Of a DNA stretch of 16,275 bases, positions 14,213-16,275 are shown one piece after another. Origin of the DNA: CAZVAR01 sp964625225. GTDB lineage: Bacteria > Pseudomonadota > Alphaproteobacteria > JAJUGE01. The translations under genes and the position numbers were made by a program. Numbering within the stretch: the stretch's first letter is position 1; every line of letters begins with the position of its first letter. The stretch is from contig CAZVAR010000086.1 of assembly GCA_964625225.1 (NCBI GenBank), positions 1 through 16,275 of the forward strand, written 5' to 3'. Below the pieces are notes generated by a model that made no database searches, was not told the DNA's origin, and worked only from the letters and a program-made list of their open reading frames with translations.

Positions 14213-14229
14213 CGATACTCGGCTGCGGC
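14137..14229 (+). repeat. 93-bp direct repeat, copy 2 (tatD 3' end plus mbl 5' end)
   Basis: This is the ungapped partner of 12402-12494, with 86 of 93 bases identical. Four of the seven differences cluster in the tatD-tail codons. Similarity stops abruptly on the 5' side at 14137, while the 3' side runs on into the intact MBL-fold gene. Confidence 0.9.
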
Positions 14230-14976
14230 GGCTCCGGGGGCGTGCCGCTGATCACCGGCTATTGGGGCCGCTGCGACCCCGCCGACCCCCGGAATGCGCG
14301 CCGCCGACCCTCGATCCTGGTGGAACAGGATGGGCTCAGCATTCTGGTCGATACCGGACCCGATCTCCGTGCACAGATGCTGGACGCCGGGTACCGGGCA
14401 CTCGACGCGGTGCTCTATACCCATGCACATGCCGATCACGTGCACGGGATCGACGATCTGCGGGCCGTGAATCATGAAATGGGCCGTGCAATCCCGGCCT
14501 ACGCGACCGAGGAGACGCTGCGCGAGATCGCTCGCCGTTTCGAATACGTCTTCCGGCCGCTGCCGGAAGGCAGCAGCTTCTACCGGCCATGGCTCGATCC
14601 GATTGCGATCGACGGCCCGTTCCGGATCGGCGCCGGACCGGAGATCGTGCCGTTCCGGCAAGATCACGGCTCCTGCGTGTCGACCGGCTACCGCTTTGGC
14701 CCGATCGCATATTCGACCGACGTGGTGGATCTGCATGAGGCAGCCTTTGCCGCGCTGTCGGGCGTGCGCGTCTGGATCGTCGACTGTCTGCGACTGGAGC
14801 CGCATCCGAGCCATGCGCATCTCGAACGGACGCTGGCCTGGATCGAGCGCGTGCGGCCCGAGCGCGCAGTGCTGACCCACATGAACCATATGCTGGACTA
14901 CGCGGAGCTGGCGGCCCGGCTGCCGCCGGGCGTCGAGCCCGCCTATGACGGCCTGGTGATCGAGATCGAGACATGA
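14203..14976 (+). CDS. MBL-fold metallo-hydrolase (PhnP/YcbX-like group)
   Basis: This is a cytoplasmic metallo-beta-lactamase-fold hydrolase, probably a phosphodiesterase of the PhnP type; the true substrate is unknown. The 257 residues start MRVTILGCGGSGGVP, the usual first strand of the group. The binuclear metal motif is T-H74-A-H76-A-D78-H79. Further ligands are likely the His in QDHGS, the Asp in YSTDVVD and the His in LTHMNHMLDY. The ATG at 14203 lies within the end of a tatD remnant, copying the normal overlap. An in-frame TTG at 14017 would give an N terminus translated from the tatD tail in the wrong frame, so it is rejected. Normally co-transcribed with metG and tatD, it is here 1.7 kb away, beyond a reverse-strand gene, so its expression may differ. 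Confidence 0.9.
   Translation: MRVTILGCGGSGGVPLITGYWGRCDPADPRNARRRPSILVEQDGLSILVDTGPDLRAQMLDAGYRALDAVLYTHAHADHVHGIDDLRAVNHEMGRAIPAYATEETLREIARRFEYVFRPLPEGSSFYRPWLDPIAIDGPFRIGAGPEIVPFRQDHGSCVSTGYRFGPIAYSTDVVDLHEAAFAALSGVRVWIVDCLRLEPHPSHAHLERTLAWIERVRPERAVLTHMNHMLDYAELAARLPPGVEPAYDGLVIEIET
14837..14897 (+). repeat. 61-bp repeat, copy 2 (inside the intact MBL-fold gene)
   Basis: This encodes the WIERVRPERAVLTHMNHML part of the intact hydrolase and matches 12495-12555 at 54 of 61 bases. It is the template end of the deletion in the upstream remnant. Confidence 0.85.
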
Positions 14977-15000
14977 CCATCGCCGGCCAGCAATGATTTC

Positions 15001-15030
15001 CCATAACGTTTATTATGCGACTTTCAAGGA
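15001..15030 (+). promoter_or_regulatory. A/T-rich leader and ribosome-binding site of mazG
   Basis: The stretch CCATAACGTTTATTATGCGA (15001-15020) is unusually A/T-rich for this window and contains a -10-like TATTAT at 15011-15016, without a clear -35. AAGGA at 15026-15030 is spaced 7 bp from GTG 15038. Together they favour a GTG start for mazG over the upstream ATG at 14993, which has no visible Shine-Dalgarno. Confidence 0.45.
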
Positions 15031-15037
15031 CACGCCT

Positions 15038-15898
15038 GTGACCGAACCGCCCGGCCCGACGAAGTCCTCCTCCTCCTCCTCCACCTCCGCGGCCGCCTCC
15101 GCGCTCGACCGGCTGCTCGCCATCATGCGGCGGCTGCGCGATCCGGTCGCCGGCTGCCCCTGGGACATCGAGCAGACCTTCGAGACGATCGCGCCCTACA
15201 CGATCGAGGAAGCTTACGAGGTCGCCGACGCGATCGCCGAGGCGGACATGGCGGCGCTGCGCGAGGAACTCGGCGACCTTCTGCTGCAGGTCGTCTATCA
15301 CGCGCAGATGGCGTCGGAGGCCGGAGCGTTCGACTTCGCGGCGGTCGCCGCCGGCATCGCGGACAAGATGGTCGCACGGCATCCGCACGTGTTCGGCGGC
15401 ACCGAGATCGACGATGCCACCGCGCAACGGAACGCCTGGGAGGCGCAGAAGGATGCGGAGCGCCGGCGCAAGGCCGAGGCGGCCGGACGACGGCCGAGCG
15501 CGCTGGACAATGTTCCCTCCGCTCTGCCGGCGCTGACGCGCGCGGAGAAGCTCCAGAAGCGCGCCGCCCGCGTCGGCTTCGACTGGTCCGAAGCCGCGCA
15601 CGTCGTCGACAAGATCCTTGAAGAAGTCTCAGAGCTGCGGGCCGAAATCGCGAGCGGCGCCGCTCCCGACCGGCTCGAAGACGAAGTGGGCGATCTCCTG
15701 TTCGCCGTCGCGAACCTCGCGCGCCATCTGAACGTCGATCCGGAAGCCGCTCTGCGCCGGGCGAACCGGAAGTTCGAACGGCGCTTCCGGCGGGTCGAGA
15801 CACTGCTGGCCGGGGCGGGCCGGACCCCGGGCGAAAGCTCTCTCGACGAGTTGGAAGCCCTTTGGCAGCAGGCGAAGCGCGAGGAACGCCGCTCCTGA
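15038..15898 (+). CDS. mazG: Nucleoside triphosphate pyrophosphohydrolase MazG
   Basis: MazG hydrolyses (d)NTPs to monophosphates and pyrophosphate; in E. coli it is linked to nucleotide-pool control and the stringent response. The product has 286 residues from GTG 15038 (301 from ATG 14993). It has two tandem MazG helical modules: CPWDIEQTF then EEAYE (57-61) with EELGD (76-80), and EEVSE (195-199) with EVGD (216-219), both giving the ExxE...ExxD magnesium sites. The DALTRAEKLQKRA-type inter-domain segment (LTRAEKLQKRAARVGFDW) is typical. An N-terminal tract of six serines is encoded by (TCC)6. The gene follows the MBL-fold gene by 61 bp and ends at a strong hairpin, so it probably closes this transcription unit. 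Confidence 0.94.
   Translation: MTEPPGPTKSSSSSSTSAAASALDRLLAIMRRLRDPVAGCPWDIEQTFETIAPYTIEEAYEVADAIAEADMAALREELGDLLLQVVYHAQMASEAGAFDFAAVAAGIADKMVARHPHVFGGTEIDDATAQRNAWEAQKDAERRRKAEAAGRRPSALDNVPSALPALTRAEKLQKRAARVGFDWSEAAHVVDKILEEVSELRAEIASGAAPDRLEDEVGDLLFAVANLARHLNVDPEAALRRANRKFERRFRRVETLLAGAGRTPGESSLDELEALWQQAKREERRS
15065..15082 (+). repeat. (TCC)6 microsatellite in mazG
   Basis: Six perfect TCC units encode a serine run near the N terminus, before the first MazG module. Slippage would change the length in whole codons without breaking the frame. Confidence 0.85.
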
Positions 15899-15900
15899 AC

Positions 15901-15935
15901 GCGGCCGCGGGGTGCGCCGCCGGCCGCTATTTGTT
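15901..15935 (+). terminator. Rho-independent terminator after mazG
   Basis: GCGGCCG (15901-15907) pairs with CGGCCGC (15921-15927), with further GG/CC pairing inside the loop, followed by TATTTGTT. It begins 2 bp after the mazG stop, and its tail runs into the 3' end of the convergent dehydrogenase gene. Confidence 0.65.
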
Positions 15936-16275
15936 CATCAGAAGATGAATGAGGCTGGAGGTATCCCAGCGGCCGCCGCCGCGCTCCTCGACATGAGCAT
16001 AGAACTGATCCACCAGTGCCGTGACCGGCAGCCTGGCTCCGTTGCGCTTGGCCTCTTCCAGGCAGATCGCAAGATCCTTCCGCATCCACTTGACGGCAAA
16101 GCCGAAATCGAACTTCCCTTCGATCATGGTACGGCCGCGGTTCTCCATCTGCCACGACTGCGCCGCACCTTTGGAGATGACGTCGATGACCTTGTTGACG
16201 TCGAGCCCGGCGCGCAGGCCGAAATTGAGCCCTTCGGAGAGCGCTTGCACCAAGCCCGCGATGCAGATCTGGTTC
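15927..16275 (-). CDS. NAD(P)-dependent 3-hydroxyisobutyrate dehydrogenase-type oxidoreductase, C-terminal part
   Basis: This is the C-terminal all-helical half of a beta-hydroxyacid dehydrogenase (GarR, MmsB or YihU-like group), which oxidises 3-hydroxy acids or reduces semialdehydes. The frame is open to the right edge, so the N-terminal Rossmann domain lies outside. The first visible residues, NQICIAGLVQALSEGLNFG, follow directly after where the catalytic Lys is expected. Later landmarks are VIDVISKGAAQSWQMENRG, DFGFAVKWMRKDLAICLEEA, LPVTALVDQFYAHVEERG and the final DTSSLIHLL. The substrate cannot be named from this part. It is convergent with mazG, its stop codon lying in the terminator hairpin. 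Confidence 0.92.
   Translation of the reverse strand, partial: NQICIAGLVQALSEGLNFGLRAGLDVNKVIDVISKGAAQSWQMENRGRTMIEGKFDFGFAVKWMRKDLAICLEEAKRNGARLPVTALVDQFYAHVEERGGGRWDTSSLIHLLMNK

Noticed and set aside
14336..15601. 421-codon - strand open frame opposite mbl and mazG
   Set aside because: It contains long Gly and Arg runs produced by the complement of the mazG serine/alanine codons. No domain is seen.

Overview
The window is GC-rich, densely packed bacterial chromosome. Nearly every gene is on the + strand, with many stop/start overlaps. The gene content (PrtD/PrtE-type secretion, and the order rlpA - dacC-type carboxypeptidase - tmk - holB - metG - tatD - metallo-beta-lactamase-fold hydrolase) suggests an alphaproteobacterium, probably Rhodospirillales-like. 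That assignment is inferred from gene order and base composition; no rRNA or other strong taxonomic marker is present.

Layout. (1) Bases 1-3398: the 3' end of a type I secretion ABC transporter, its HlyD-family adaptor and an exported M23 metallopeptidase, probably one transcript. (2) 3491-5053: a crotonase-superfamily enzyme and a two-helix membrane protein of the YdcF/ElyC (DUF218) family. (3) 5162-8314: three exported peptidoglycan enzymes in a row: an MltB-type lytic transglycosylase, an RlpA lipoprotein with a SPOR domain, and a PBP5/6-type D,D-carboxypeptidase. (4) 8311-12477: a tightly overlapping housekeeping run of thymidylate kinase, DNA polymerase III delta', methionyl-tRNA synthetase and TatD nuclease. 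(5) 12402-14229: a disturbed interval. (6) 14203-15898: an MBL-fold hydrolase, then MazG, ending in a hairpin terminator. (7) From 15927: the C-terminal part of a 3-hydroxyisobutyrate dehydrogenase-type oxidoreductase on the - strand, running off the right edge.

The most unusual part is the tatD/mbl junction. Normally the MBL-fold gene starts inside the end of tatD. Here the junction occurs twice, 1,735 bp apart, as an ungapped 93-bp direct repeat (86/93 identical by my count). The first copy keeps the intact tatD, followed by an mbl remnant: nine N-terminal codons fused to a piece matching mbl codons near the C terminus (54/61 bases), with 607 bases missing between. The second copy keeps only the tatD tail and leads into the intact mbl gene. 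Between the copies sit a reverse-strand gene for a two-CBS-domain plus DUF2267 protein and about 500 bp of apparently decayed sequence. This looks like a duplication, or acquisition of a diverged copy, followed by reciprocal loss, with an unrelated regulatory-type gene in the scar.

Other points of interest are an M23 peptidase whose third zinc ligand is Glu instead of His, a crotonase retaining only one of the two hydratase glutamates, and the envelope theme (secretion, M23 peptidase, YdcF, MltB, RlpA, carboxypeptidase) that fills the first half. I found no CRISPR array, tRNA, rRNA, transposase or phage gene.
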